64,000 bases of DNA from a bacterium (GCA_016930535.1 JAFGGN010000046.1:186001-250000); one strand, 5' to 3'; numbered from the stretch's first letter, positions 45,988 to 55,603 are shown. The notes: a model not told the origin generated them from the sequence alone. Program-made: numbers and translations.

Positions 45988-46635
45988 TTATCTGATCAGG
46001 ACTATTTTCTCCGTCCAGCGACGATATCCCGCTTCAAGGATCACAAAATAAATGCCTGACGATAAATCCGGCGCATGATAATGGATCGTGTAATTTCCTT
46101 CGGCCTGCACTTCATCGACAAGGGTTGTAATCCGCCTTCCCCGCACATCATGCACGGACAAAACCAAAAGTGTTTTTTCCGGGATCTCATATCCAACCGA
46201 TACCACCGAATTGAAGGGATTGGGATAGGCCCGCAGCAGGAAAAATCCATCGAATAACATATCGTTCTTTAATACAGTACTGCATACATAGGTGAATGTG
46301 GTCGATTTGATGTATTTCACATCCTCGTATAGACAGTCCCTGTAGACATCGACAGTATATGTACCCTCTGTCAGTCCCACGACCGGAATACAGAAATCAT
46401 GATAACCGTAACACGTGGTCATGTCATGGGCCGTATCGATTTCAGTAATGGTGATAAGCGAGTCATCGATTTCAATTGAATAATCCAATGAAAATGCACA
46501 CTGTTCCCACGCATTCATATCCCATACATAAACCGTATCATTAGAAATCTCGACGGTCAGCCAGTCCGCACCGGCAAACAGGCCTTCCGATAGAACAAAA
46601 AACAAAATCAGGAACATTTTTATGAATGGTTTCAT
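45988..46635 (-). CDS. Small secreted protein with T9SS sorting domain
   Basis: 215 residues. A signal peptide (MFLILFFVLSEGLFAG) precedes a small beta-rich domain (about 25-115) with Cys residues that may pair. The C-terminal 75 residues are a type A sorting domain: RAYPNPFNSVVSVGYEIPEK, LSVHDVRGRRITTLVD, AEGNYTIHYHAPDLSSGIYF, and a basic end, KIVLIR. It should be exported by Sec and then attached to the cell surface by T9SS. The cargo domain is not recognised. Confidence 0.88.
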   Translation of the reverse strand: MKPFIKMFLILFFVLSEGLFAGADWLTVEISNDTVYVWDMNAWEQCAFSLDYSIEIDDSLITITEIDTAHDMTTCYGYHDFCIPVVGLTEGTYTVDVYRDCLYEDVKYIKSTTFTYVCSTVLKNDMLFDGFFLLRAYPNPFNSVVSVGYEIPEKTLLVLSVHDVRGRRITTLVDEVQAEGNYTIHYHAPDLSSGIYFVILEAGYRRWTEKIVLIR

Positions 46636-46732
46636 TTCATTGGTTTTACGTCCTGGATTCGGAATGACAAAGGATCCCGGTTTTTAATGCAGCGATTTAA
46701 ATTCGACTGCCTTCTCTTTTGGTGATTTCATG

Positions 46733-48196
46733 TTATTTTTCCCGTCCTGTTAATATGGCTTCAAGCCGTTCCCGTTTCACATAGTTTTCATGCCGGAATG
46801 ATCGGGCCAGTGCGATCAGCTCCTCGTCCGTCAGGCCCCTGAACAGACCACAGTATTCGGGCAGGAGTGCTTCGGCGATTAAAATATGCCTGATGAGCTG
46901 CCGGATATGACTTTTCTGTCCAGACGGGTAGGGAGCGTACCCGGGGAATTCCTTTTCGAACAGTTCCTCCAGGGGTGCGATGACCTGCCGGATGTTTTTA
47001 TCGGATGTACCCCAGGCATCCGCGCCCAGGGAATCCTTCCTCGAAAGGAATGCCGAAACCAGTTTCATATACGGTGTGTCGTCCTTCTGATGCATGATGG
47101 CATGCAGCCCCATGTCCTTGTACAGCCAGATGCACCAGCTTGCATTGTATTTGCTGAAATAGGCCAGCTGGTCCTTCAGCACCTGATAACGCATTTCATC
47201 TGCTTCCGGATTGCCCGTATACAGGGGACCGAATTCGCCGACCCAGATTGGGATATGATTGGACAGCATGAATTCGCTTTTCCCGAGGAATATCTTTTCA
47301 AGACTGTCTTTGTTCATGAACTTCCCATCGATCACACCCGGATAATCCCCTCCGAATCCCGGCCGTGCATAATCATGATTGGTATAAACCACATTGTCCC
47401 ACACTTCGGTAAACATGCTGAAATCCCTGGCATAACTGTTGCCTTCGATGAACAGGATATGCCTGGGATCGATTTTCCTGACCGCGTCGCGCAGACGCCT
47501 GAAATAGGGGAACACCCGTTTGCCGGTCGGATCGGCCGGCTCGTTGATCAGGTCATAGCCCGCCACCCACGGCTGATCCCTGTACCGTTCCGCGATTTTC
47601 TCCCACAGCCAGAGCGCCCGGTCCTGTAAGTCCCTGTGCTTCCAGAACAGGGCCACATGTGTGGGATTGTCGCTGTGCCAGTGCTGATTCTGAAATCCCG
47701 GCAGGGCATGCAGGTCGATGATGGTGTAGATCTGATACTTCGCACACAGTTCGATCACCCGGTCCAGATGCCGGAACGCGCCTTCCTTGATGACGCGCGG
47801 ATTCATGTCATCCTCGAACTGATGGTAATTGACCGGGATACGGACCAGGTTCAGCCCCAGGCTGTGTATGTATGCCGCGTCCGGTTCCGTGAAATAGCTT
47901 TCCAGAAAATGCTCGAAAAAGAGATTGTACTTATCCTCCCCAAGGACCTCGAGCAGCCCTTCCCGCATGGCCTCCTCATTGGCCGTATACCCGTCTATAA
48001 AATTCTCCATGTGCAGCATACCGCCCAGGCCGAAGCCGCGCAGGCAGACCGTTTCGCCTTTCATGTTGACAATCTGATCGCCCTGGACCCTGAGCCGGTT
48101 TACGTCGGCCGGATTGTCCTTTCCAACTGCAAAAACGCAGCAGATCAAGAACACGGCCGGAATGATCCGCCGCAGATAAAAACTTGTCAGTTTCAT
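46733..48196 (-). CDS. Glycoside hydrolase family 5
   Basis: 487 residues from ATG 48196 (GGAAGGAAAATCC upstream); the frame runs to 48520 but that part overlaps the GNAT gene and is a shadow. A signal peptide is followed by VNMKGETVCLRGFGLGG and LNLVRIPVNYHQFEDDMNP. The acid/base Glu is in GYDLINEPADP, the nucleophile Glu in PIWVGEFGPLY; a conserved His-Ala block IIDLHALPG and a terminal WCIWLYKDMG are also present. Endo-acting on beta-glucan or mannan. About 90 residues of helical extension follow the barrel (from NIRQVIAPLEELF to ILTGREK), unusual for the family. Confidence 0.92.
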   Translation of the reverse strand: MKLTSFYLRRIIPAVFLICCVFAVGKDNPADVNRLRVQGDQIVNMKGETVCLRGFGLGGMLHMENFIDGYTANEEAMREGLLEVLGEDKYNLFFEHFLESYFTEPDAAYIHSLGLNLVRIPVNYHQFEDDMNPRVIKEGAFRHLDRVIELCAKYQIYTIIDLHALPGFQNQHWHSDNPTHVALFWKHRDLQDRALWLWEKIAERYRDQPWVAGYDLINEPADPTGKRVFPYFRRLRDAVRKIDPRHILFIEGNSYARDFSMFTEVWDNVVYTNHDYARPGFGGDYPGVIDGKFMNKDSLEKIFLGKSEFMLSNHIPIWVGEFGPLYTGNPEADEMRYQVLKDQLAYFSKYNASWCIWLYKDMGLHAIMHQKDDTPYMKLVSAFLSRKDSLGADAWGTSDKNIRQVIAPLEELFEKEFPGYAPYPSGQKSHIRQLIRHILIAEALLPEYCGLFRGLTDEELIALARSFRHENYVKRERLEAILTGREK

Positions 48197-48232
48197 TAGG
48201 ATTTTCCTTCCCGATTTATCATTCTTTGTTTT

Positions 48233-48260
48233 CGTCCTGGATTTTAAAATCCGGGGCGAT
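48233..48260. repeat. R1 palindrome, copy 1
   Basis: CGTCCTGGATTTTAAAATCC followed by GGGGCGAT: arms CCtGGATTTT and AAAATCCgGG pair. It lies 16 bases 3' of the GNAT gene (minus strand). A half-match (CGTCCTGGATT with GGATCCCGG) occurs at about 46651-46680, 3' of GH5. Confidence 0.75.
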
Positions 48261-48276
48261 CGAACCTTCTGCCTCA

Positions 48277-48999
48277 TTATAAATCCAGCCGCATGACGAT
48301 CCGGTCCCTCGCTCTTTCCGGAGGAATCTCGGCCGCCTTCGCCTGTTCCTCGAGCGTGTCGATGAACTCGGGAAAGCGGCTCCGGTCCTGCAGCTCCGGA
48401 TGGGGATGCCGGTCGATCACGTGAAATCCCTGCTTCTCCCAGAAAGTGTGCCCGGCGCTGCCCGTCATCTCGTAGATGACCGGGATGTCCTCGAATGCAT
48501 CGGCTTCGATACCCGTCCATTCTTTTTTACTGGCCCATTGGATCAGGGCCCGGACCATGCGCGTGCCGATGGCTTTTCTCTGGTAGGGATTTGATTTCTG
48601 CAGCGGGCTTCCGGTCATGATGCAATGTACCGCCAGTGTCCTGTCTTCGATGCATACAGGATCCGGGAACATACTGTCCGAAAAATCATCCGCCGGACCG
48701 GCAGGGGACTCCTGCTGCAGGCACAGACCGCCCGCGCCGTCCAGAACGGTAACCGCTTTGGGATAGAAGCGAAGCTGCCCGACGATCGCGTCGCCGTCGC
48801 GGGCGATTATCGCGCAGGTTCCATAGGTTTTGATCATCTTTGACAGGAATGCCCGGTTCCGCCGGCGATACTGCTCCCTCGGCATGGTGTCTTCGGAGGA
48901 CCACGAATCAATGGTCCGGCACGTCAGCGGTCCGCTGTGCAGGCAGCGCCACAGAATGAAATACTCTGTCATGGGCTCGATGATGATGTCAGCACACAT
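48277..48999 (-). CDS. GNAT-family N-acetyltransferase
   Basis: 240 residues from ATG 48999, preceded by GGAAGGGAG; the frame opens at 49068 without a site. CoA-binding motif A is KAIGTRMVRALIQWASKKEW, followed by IEADAFEDIPVIYEMTG and TFWEKQGFHVI. The N-terminal part (RRRNRAFLSKMIKTYGTCAII) is longer than in a minimal GNAT. Relatives are of the poorly defined RimI-like sort; the acceptor is unknown. It lies between the R1 copy 1 and a DUF2164 gene. Confidence 0.8.
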   Translation of the reverse strand: MCADIIIEPMTEYFILWRCLHSGPLTCRTIDSWSSEDTMPREQYRRRNRAFLSKMIKTYGTCAIIARDGDAIVGQLRFYPKAVTVLDGAGGLCLQQESPAGPADDFSDSMFPDPVCIEDRTLAVHCIMTGSPLQKSNPYQRKAIGTRMVRALIQWASKKEWTGIEADAFEDIPVIYEMTGSAGHTFWEKQGFHVIDRHPHPELQDRSRFPEFIDTLEEQAKAAEIPPERARDRIVMRLDL

Positions 49000-49077
49000 G
49001 ATGGCTCCCTTCCGGATTCCGGCTGCATCGGGCGATTCTGGCGGATGCTCATGAATAACCGGATTCACCCGTTTATT

Positions 49078-49338
49078 CTATTTGCCGTCCCGCTTGTTCC
49101 AGTACATGAATTCCGGCTGATAGCACGAACTGTCCAGATCCGTGATCTTTTCCGTCATGAATTTCTGGGCATCGAGAACGGCCTGATTGTAGATCACGGG
49201 TCCGATTTCATTCAATATGTAATCCAGAAGAAGCGACGCTTTCAGGTCGCCGATCTCTGTTTCCAGATTTTCTTCAAAATATTGTTTGACCGATTTGATG
49301 ATCCGGGCTTCTTTTTCCTTTGGGATGTCGATACTCAT
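49078..49338 (-). CDS. DUF2164 protein
   Basis: 86 residues from ATG 49338 (AAGGAAATCCC upstream). IDIPKEKEARIIKSVKQYFEENL, EIGDLKASLLLDYILNEIGPVIYNQAVLDAQKF match DUF2164 across its length. Function unknown; small cytoplasmic alpha-helical protein. Confidence 0.88.
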   Translation of the reverse strand: MSIDIPKEKEARIIKSVKQYFEENLETEIGDLKASLLLDYILNEIGPVIYNQAVLDAQKFMTEKITDLDSSCYQPEFMYWNKRDGK

Positions 49339-49418
49339 GGGATTTCCTTTTTTTGCATGACCATCACCGGGTTTCACAATGCGGAATGTAAGACCATGGG
49401 GTCTCTGTCCCGGGCTCC

Positions 49419-49432
49419 CGGGATCGATCCCG
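49419..49432. repeat. Perfect 14-bp palindrome
   Basis: CGGGATCGATCCCG in the 250-base gap between the DUF2164 gene and the lysophospholipase-like gene. No T-run follows. It could be a protein-binding site; single copy here, so support is limited. Confidence 0.45.
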
Positions 49433-49590
49433 TGATATTACAGGCCATCCGTGGGACTTGTTAAAGGGCTGTAAATCCACTCGTTCAACCAGTGGAGGAT
49501 GATCACCTGATTATCAATATAACAGCAGGATTTGAAAGTTCAAGCGGTTTTGTGCCAGGAAGGGATCACCAGTCGAATTTACACCGGCAT

Positions 49591-50436
49591 TCAACGCGGG
49601 ACAGGAACCTTCAGCACTTCCTCCAGCCACTGTCCCGTCGCATCGAACACCTTCTGCTTCTCCGGTTCATTGTGGATTTCATGATACAAACCGTCCCAGA
49701 TTTTAAGCGTGCAGACTGCGCCCGCGTCCCGGGCGAACAGGCGGGTGTTTTCGGGTGATGTGATACGATCCTCCCCGCCGTGCATGAGCAGCAGCGGTCT
49801 GGAGAATTCGGACGCGTGCGCGAGCGCCCATTCCCCTGCATCCATCAGGTTCAGAAAACATGGAGTCACGCGGTCATGCGTCAGGGGATCCGCATCATAG
49901 GCCTGTACGACGGCCGGATCCCGCGAAATGTCTTCCGTGTCCAGGCCGCTCGGCAGGGAAAGCGCCGGCCACAGGCGGATGAGACAGCGGGCGATGAAAG
50001 TCTTCACCGGATTCGGTTTGAACGACAGCCGGAGCATGGGCGCCGTGGCAATCACGCCAGCAACATCGGGATTGGTTCGTAATGTATAATTTAAGACCAG
50101 ATTGCCCCCCATGCTGTGTCCGTACAGGATCAGGGGCAGGCCCGGAAAACGGACCGCCGCCTGACCGGCATGCATTTCCATGTCCTGCATGGCCGTTCGA
50201 TAATCGGGGAAATGCCCCCGCTGTCCCCCGGATCTGCCGTGTCCCCGGTGATCGAATGCATACACCGCACATCCCCTCCCGTTGAGATATCCGGCCACAT
50301 GGTCGAAACGGCCGCTGTGCTCCCCGACGCCGTGAACCAGGCAGACAACGGCCCGGCACTTGTCCGCAGGTGCCCAGCTTTGGGTAAAAATATCCAGGCC
50401 GTCTTTTGATTTTATTTTGTATTCTGTATGGGACAT
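49591..50436 (-). CDS. Alpha/beta hydrolase, lysophospholipase / monoacylglycerol lipase type
   Basis: 281 residues. VVCLVHGVGEHSGRFDHVAGYL (oxyanion HG), AVYAFDHRGHGRSGGQRGHFPDY, the nucleophile elbow LYGHSMGGNLVLNY, and the acid and His in LLMHGGEDRITSPENTR and DGLYHEIHNEPEK. This set is the Hydrolase_4 (PldB/MGL-like) pattern. No signal peptide. Cytoplasmic lipid or ester hydrolysis is likely; the substrate is not known. Confidence 0.92.
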   Translation of the reverse strand: MSHTEYKIKSKDGLDIFTQSWAPADKCRAVVCLVHGVGEHSGRFDHVAGYLNGRGCAVYAFDHRGHGRSGGQRGHFPDYRTAMQDMEMHAGQAAVRFPGLPLILYGHSMGGNLVLNYTLRTNPDVAGVIATAPMLRLSFKPNPVKTFIARCLIRLWPALSLPSGLDTEDISRDPAVVQAYDADPLTHDRVTPCFLNLMDAGEWALAHASEFSRPLLLMHGGEDRITSPENTRLFARDAGAVCTLKIWDGLYHEIHNEPEKQKVFDATGQWLEEVLKVPVPR

Positions 50437-50463
50437 GTCGATTCTCCGGCAGTTATTTGATCA

Positions 50464-50492
50464 TCGCAACGGATTTTATAATCCGGGACGAT
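50464..50492. repeat. R1 palindrome, copy 2 (degraded)
   Basis: TCGCAACGGATTTTATAATC followed by CGGGACGAT, matching the R1 form with three changes. It lies 62 bases 3' of the 50554-51144 gene. Confidence 0.6.
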
Positions 50493-50553
50493 TCAAAACG
50501 GATATTGTCCCAATCCTCAATTTGACAGTGTGGCTTGCTAATATCGTTTCACT

Positions 50554-51144
50554 TTAGAAATTCAGTGTAACTACATTGATTTGAATATCCGGTTTCAGCT
50601 GATCATAAAACCTGACATCACGGATTGCAGAGGACTTACTCAAACCGCAGCGGCAGTCATTTATAAAAAGCACGGTCAAAGATCCCGGACGCGGCTTTTT
50701 GGTCAGATTGTATCCGAGAGTCGCCAATACCGGCGGCCCCAGGATGATGGGTATCGGATTCTCCAAATGATCCGACATCATGGCGCCTCCGATCATTCCC
50801 AGGATGGCCCCGCTTATGGTTGCCAGATTGGAAGCCCTCATTTGTTTTACCTTACCGTACCAGTTTACCCCCGCAATACTGCCAACGGTATGTCCCAGTG
50901 CAACAAAAAAAACCGCTTCCAATCCTTCTGCCATGCCTTCCTCGTGAGGAACCATGGCTGCTACTGCAAATCCTCCCAATGCAAAACCGAATCCCCAGAT
51001 TGTTCCTGTCGCTATTTGTGCCGCCGGATTGATCTTCAGTCCGGCCGGTTCGGAACGCTGTACCGATGTGCTGTCGGCAACATGATAACAAAATACTGCA
51101 TTTACAGACAGAAGGACCAGCAGACAGATTATAAATACTCTCAT
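50554..51144 (-). CDS. Exported protein of unknown function with glycine-rich membrane segments
   Basis: 196 residues. A signal peptide (MRVFIICLLVLLSVNAVFCY) is followed by three Gly/Ala-rich hydrophobic segments: GTIWGFGFALGGFAVAAMV, VFFVALGHTVGSIAGV and ATISGAILGMIGGAMM. A polar C-terminal part of about 60 residues contains CRCG. It may form a small pore or membrane cap. I do not recognise a family. GGAGAT precedes the ATG. Confidence 0.6.
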   Translation of the reverse strand: MRVFIICLLVLLSVNAVFCYHVADSTSVQRSEPAGLKINPAAQIATGTIWGFGFALGGFAVAAMVPHEEGMAEGLEAVFFVALGHTVGSIAGVNWYGKVKQMRASNLATISGAILGMIGGAMMSDHLENPIPIILGPPVLATLGYNLTKKPRPGSLTVLFINDCRCGLSKSSAIRDVRFYDQLKPDIQINVVTLNF

Positions 51145-51331
51145 ACAGATCTCCTCTTTGATAATCGAATTATAAGACAGGCATCACGTCTATTCAGGAT
51201 GCCTGATGATTATAACCCATCTCCATATTGTCATTTCGATGATATCGATTAATACTGTCGCAGATTTTATCAAACAGTTCTGAACAGCCATCATTAAGGA
51301 TTATCCAATACGGGCCGATCGGATCGTCGGG

Positions 51332-51730
51332 TTATTTTTCTATCGCCAGTCTCAGCACCAGGAGCGCGGCTGCAACCGTCACCGGTGTGAATATCCACTT
51401 TTCGGTCAGCGTCTTCGCTGCAAGATTTCCGGCCGTGTTCAGGAGCAGATAAATAAAGATGATCCACAGGCAGACCGGGACCGCTTTCGCGAACCAGCCG
51501 GCCCTGACCATGCCGATCCTGGCAGCGACAACGAGTGCAAACAGGACAGTAAAAATAAGAGAAATCAATTCGAGGGTGCGCATGTTGATTGAAGAATCGC
51601 CCGCCTGTCCGCCCCAGACAATATCGGACGGCATCAGACCGAGCAGAACCAGAATGTGAAATACGGCCAGTGCACTAAAAATAATCAGCAGAATATAACC
51701 GGCCGGTTTTGTGCTTATCCATTTTTTCAT
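51332..51730 (-). CDS. Small integral membrane protein of unknown function
   Basis: 132 residues from ATG 51730 (CCGGAGA upstream); the longer frame lacks a site. Four hydrophobic segments: GYILLIIFSALAVFHILVLLG, ISLIFTVLFALVVAARIG, CLWIIFIYLLLNTAGNLA and VTVAAALLVLRLAI. Similar small membrane proteins are widespread; I see no functional motif. It lies alone between unrelated genes on the same strand. Confidence 0.65.
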   Translation of the reverse strand: MKKWISTKPAGYILLIIFSALAVFHILVLLGLMPSDIVWGGQAGDSSINMRTLELISLIFTVLFALVVAARIGMVRAGWFAKAVPVCLWIIFIYLLLNTAGNLAAKTLTEKWIFTPVTVAAALLVLRLAIEK

Positions 51731-51834
51731 GAGTGTCTCCGGAGGTAAATGTGCGTTGAAAATAAACAATCAGCCCATTGGCCGTTACGGGCATCCACTC
51801 TGCCGAACCCCGGCGGATCCCGCGGGACGATAAA

Positions 51835-52599
51835 TTATGACTTTATTTGTTCCGTCTTTCTTGCGATATAAACCCCATAGCTGTAATAATCTTTATATTT
51901 TTCATACAATTCAATCTCCCGGATCTCCGCATCGACAATCGAGCGTGCCTCTGCACTGTTGCGGTGCCGATCCAAAAATCCTTGAAAGTCATTCTGCAGA
52001 GGTACATAATAATGATCGGTCCAGCAATATTCCGGCAGGACAAAATACCCGACCGGAGAATAACCGCTTCTCTCAAGTATGCCGATTTTTGAAGAGGCCG
52101 TGCTGATTTCCGGATAATCGCATTCCCAGTGTTTGCGGATTTCCTCGGGACGTGAGGATGTGATCCAGGTAATTTCCGAAACGGCCAGGAGCCCTCCCGG
52201 TTTCAGATACCTGTTCCAGTCCTTTACGCCCCTTTTAAAACCGATGTTGTATATCGCTCCCTCGGACCATATCACATCGTATTCCCCGTCTTTAAACGGC
52301 AGGCTGTCCATGGAACAGGCAAGTGTGGTTATTTTGTCGGACAGGCGCGCTTGTCCGGCCCGGGCTTCAAGCACTTCGAGAAATCCGGGCAGCAGGTCGA
52401 CTGCCATGATCCGGGCATTCAAAAGACGGGCAAGCAACAGGGTCGATGCCCCCGTACCGCATCCGATATCCGCTATCTTCAATGGGGCCGCCCGGTCGAT
52501 TCCGGCCAGGCCGAGGGCCTTATCCGTCTCTGCATCACCGCCCGGCCCCTGCCGTTTCTGGTTTTTATGAAGATCCATTAAAAGCTGATAGTCTTCCAC
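51835..52599 (-). CDS. Class I SAM-dependent methyltransferase
   Basis: 254 residues: motif I KIADIGCGTGASTLLLA, motif II MAVDLLPGFLEVLE, SMDSLPFKDGEYDVIWSEGAIYNIGF, and GGLLAVSEITWIT. A UbiE-like small-molecule enzyme of the Methyltransf_25 type; the C-terminal 90 residues (YFVLPEYCWTDHYYVPLQ to KDYYSYGVYIAR) resemble SAM enzymes annotated only as methyltransferase. Substrate unknown. It lies between a membrane protein and the GH2 gene with a 27-base gap. Confidence 0.88.
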   Translation of the reverse strand: MEDYQLLMDLHKNQKRQGPGGDAETDKALGLAGIDRAAPLKIADIGCGTGASTLLLARLLNARIMAVDLLPGFLEVLEARAGQARLSDKITTLACSMDSLPFKDGEYDVIWSEGAIYNIGFKRGVKDWNRYLKPGGLLAVSEITWITSSRPEEIRKHWECDYPEISTASSKIGILERSGYSPVGYFVLPEYCWTDHYYVPLQNDFQGFLDRHRNSAEARSIVDAEIREIELYEKYKDYYSYGVYIARKTEQIKS

Positions 52600-52626
52600 G
52601 GGCTGATCCTTATCTGATACTCGTCA

Positions 52627-55521
52627 TTATCGTACGGCAGGCCGCGGCACTGTTTTTTCACTCCTGATCCGGAGCGCAGCGGATTTCAATCCGTCAGCCC
52701 CGGCGGTCACGATGATATCGCCGGGATCCGTCGAAGCCTGGACAATGACCTGGGCCAGCCCGTTGAAACTGCTTCGTTTCCATGGCGGCCGGGGCGTGAT
52801 CATCTGAATGATTCCCGGATCCGTATTCAGCTCTTCCCATTGCTGGCGTTTCTGCAGGGGCGGTCCGATGACGGCATAACTGTTTAACCCGGGATGAAGC
52901 ATGGCATTGTCCAGCCTGTACACCTGGCCCGGGGCCTCCCGTCCGACATGCCCGGCGATCCGGTGTCCGTTGATGTAAACCGCCTGGTCCATGCACATGC
53001 TCTTCGCGAACAGCGTGAACATCACGTCTTCCGTGAATGACGGCAGGTCGAATGTCCCGCGGATCACGACCGTAGTGTCCGGAGGGTACACGATCTGTTC
53101 CCGCTGGAATTCATGCGTCCGCCAGTCCGAATCGTCAAAATCAGCCCTGACCTCAGGCCGTCCGGCAGCGTCCGGCACCTGCCTGATTTTCAGGTCATGG
53201 ATTTTTACATATTCGTATCTGTCGAACACTTTGTCCGGCTCATGACAGGCCGGATCTCCGTTCCCGACACCGATAATCTTACCCGGTCCGTCGACAGAAA
53301 ATGAGACCGGCACATTGGCCGTCGGAACAAACTTGCCTTCGGAATCGAGCACCCGTACGGTGATCACCGAGACATCTTCGCCGTCGGCTGAAAGGTCCCC
53401 GCATGTAGCCATCTCCAGTTCAGCCGGCTTTCCCGCGGTTTTCATTTGATACGTGATTATCCTCTCTCCATCACCATAACCCTCGGCCAGCAGGATGCCC
53501 GGTTCATAAGGCACGGACCATTCCAGATGACCGTATTTCTCCATGGTTTTTCGTCCGAGGTTTTTCCCGTTCAGAAACAGTCCGACCTCCTCGCAATTGC
53601 TTTGTACCCATACAGCAATCGAATCCCCCTCACTGCCCGGCCAGGTCCAGTGCGGCGTGATATCAAGTACAGGCTCCTCCGTCCACCATGCCTTCAGGTA
53701 ATACGCCGGATCCTTGAAAAATCCGCATGCATCCAGGGGGCCGTACTGCGAGCTGACGGCCGGGAAATTCAGGGGATTCGATTCTCCCCGGTAATCGAAA
53801 CCGGTCCAGAAAAACAGTCCGGCCAGAAAGGGCCGTTCGGCATAGTATTTCAGCCCTGTTTCGATATGGCCGCCCCTGCCTGTCCGGTCCGTGGGCGCCA
53901 TATGACCATGTGCCCGGTCGTCCGCATAAATACCGCGCGTGCCCTGTGTCGTCGTTTCCTCGGTGCCCCAGGCCGGCCGGTCAGGAAATTGTTTATGATA
54001 TGCGTCGATATTGCCATGCCTCAGGTAATTGAATCCCATCAGTTCGATCGGCACGGATACGCCCTGGCCCCAGCCGCCGCTCGATGCCACGGTAAAGGGA
54101 CGTGTGTCATCGAACTGTCGGGCGAAGGCCTGCATGGTCGCGGCAATCCGTGCTCCCTTCACATTGCCCTCGATGCCCCATTCCTCATTGCCGATCGACC
54201 AGGCGATCACGCAGGGATGGTTCCTGTCGCGCCGGATCAGGGTCTCCAGATGCCTGAGGATCTGCGGCGTGCTGCCCATCAGGCGGTTCTCGTCAAGAAC
54301 CAGCATGCCCAGACGGTCACAGGCATCGAGCAGTTCGGGTGCCGGCGGATTATGGGCGCAGCGATAGGCGTTGCACCCCATATCCTTCAACCGCATGATC
54401 CTGTATTCCTGCAGCGCATCGGGAATGGCGGTCCCCACACCCGCATGATCCTGATGATTGTTGGTTCCCTGGATCCACACATGCCTGCCGTTGAGAAAGA
54501 AACCATTGTCGGGATCGAACCGGATGGTCCTGATTCCGAAACCGGTTTCCACCCGATCGGTCACCCGTTTGTCACGCGTGATCCGGGTGATCAGCCGGTA
54601 GAGAACTGGTGTTTCAATGGACCAGATCTCCGGATCCTTCACTGTCAGCTCGCAGGGCAGGTCCAGCCGCCCATGCTTTTTCACGGACAGCGTTCCGGTC
54701 TTTTTCGAGGCGACCGGATGGCCGGACTGATCGACGATCCGGTGTTCGATGCCGATGACCGCATCGGCCGGATCTTCATTCAGCACGGCTGTATGCACCG
54801 TGACACGGGCACGATCCCGGTCGACTTCACAGGTCACGAAGATCCCGTTGGGTTCGACATGCACGGGACCGGTTTTGTCGAGCCAGACATGCCGGTAAAT
54901 ACCGGCGCCTTCGTAAAACCAGCCCTCTTCCATGGTGGCATCCACCCGGACAGCCACGACATTGTCTCCGCCGTAGTTGAGATAATCCGTGATGTCATAG
55001 CGGAATTCGCTGTAGCCGCTGGGTTCAGTGCCGCAGTAAAAGCCGTTGACCCACACCGCCGAGTTCCGGAACACGCCGTCGAACTGCAGACTGATCCGCT
55101 TGCCGTGATCCGCCTCATCGATAAAAAACGTTTTCCGGTACCATCCGACATTGTTGTCCGGAAAATTCCTGCCCATGGCCCGGTATCCGTGGCTGTGCCC
55201 GCCGCGTGCATCGAAGGGCAGCTCGACGGCCCAGTCATGCGGCAGGTCGAGCGGACGCCAGTGGCTGTCATCGAAACCAACCGCTGCCGGACCGGCCTGG
55301 GCCCATCCGATCTTTGCCAGATACGAAAAATAATCCGTTCCGTGCTTGTGGTCCTTTTCCGCGTCGCACGCATGACCGAACGCAAACCGCCAGCCGAAAT
55401 CCATCAAAAGATGCTCACGGACCGGTTCCGAAGCTACAGCCCCGCTGTTTTCCGGCTGTGAAAATGCCGGCAGGTTCAGTATGACGAACGTTACAAATAT
55501 GATCCATACTTTTCGGGACAT
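52627..55521 (-). CDS. Glycoside hydrolase family 2, beta-galactosidase/mannosidase-like
   Basis: 964 residues from ATG 55521 (AAGGAAC upstream). Signal peptide, then a sugar-binding jelly roll (DDSHWRPLDLPHDWAVELPF), an Ig-like domain, and the TIM barrel with IQGTNNHQDHAG, NAYRCAHNPPAPELLDACDR and acid/base Glu in SIGNEEWG. The nucleophile region is WGTEETTT. A DUF4982 domain (EVGLFLNGKNLGRK), an Ig-like GH2 domain 5 and a carbohydrate-binding-like end with VYINGHRIAGHVG follow. Exo-cleavage of beta-linked Gal, Man or GlcA is possible; DUF4982 favours beta-galactosidase. Confidence 0.93.
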   Translation of the reverse strand: MSRKVWIIFVTFVILNLPAFSQPENSGAVASEPVREHLLMDFGWRFAFGHACDAEKDHKHGTDYFSYLAKIGWAQAGPAAVGFDDSHWRPLDLPHDWAVELPFDARGGHSHGYRAMGRNFPDNNVGWYRKTFFIDEADHGKRISLQFDGVFRNSAVWVNGFYCGTEPSGYSEFRYDITDYLNYGGDNVVAVRVDATMEEGWFYEGAGIYRHVWLDKTGPVHVEPNGIFVTCEVDRDRARVTVHTAVLNEDPADAVIGIEHRIVDQSGHPVASKKTGTLSVKKHGRLDLPCELTVKDPEIWSIETPVLYRLITRITRDKRVTDRVETGFGIRTIRFDPDNGFFLNGRHVWIQGTNNHQDHAGVGTAIPDALQEYRIMRLKDMGCNAYRCAHNPPAPELLDACDRLGMLVLDENRLMGSTPQILRHLETLIRRDRNHPCVIAWSIGNEEWGIEGNVKGARIAATMQAFARQFDDTRPFTVASSGGWGQGVSVPIELMGFNYLRHGNIDAYHKQFPDRPAWGTEETTTQGTRGIYADDRAHGHMAPTDRTGRGGHIETGLKYYAERPFLAGLFFWTGFDYRGESNPLNFPAVSSQYGPLDACGFFKDPAYYLKAWWTEEPVLDITPHWTWPGSEGDSIAVWVQSNCEEVGLFLNGKNLGRKTMEKYGHLEWSVPYEPGILLAEGYGDGERIITYQMKTAGKPAELEMATCGDLSADGEDVSVITVRVLDSEGKFVPTANVPVSFSVDGPGKIIGVGNGDPACHEPDKVFDRYEYVKIHDLKIRQVPDAAGRPEVRADFDDSDWRTHEFQREQIVYPPDTTVVIRGTFDLPSFTEDVMFTLFAKSMCMDQAVYINGHRIAGHVGREAPGQVYRLDNAMLHPGLNSYAVIGPPLQKRQQWEELNTDPGIIQMITPRPPWKRSSFNGLAQVIVQASTDPGDIIVTAGADGLKSAALRIRSEKTVPRPAVR

Positions 55522-55603
55522 GGGCTGTTCCTTATTTGATTTTTTTCTGGTTTTCCACAAACAGATTATAAAAATATACGAAATCCCGGGATGCATTCAA
55601 AGC

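Noticed and set aside
48197..48520. N-terminal extension of the GH5 frame
   Set aside because: It overlaps the GNAT gene, is Arg/Gly-rich, and the signal peptide with a ribosome site begins at 48196.
53446..55461. 671-codon plus-strand open frame
   Set aside because: Antisense shadow of the GH2 gene, whose reading frame contains all family motifs.
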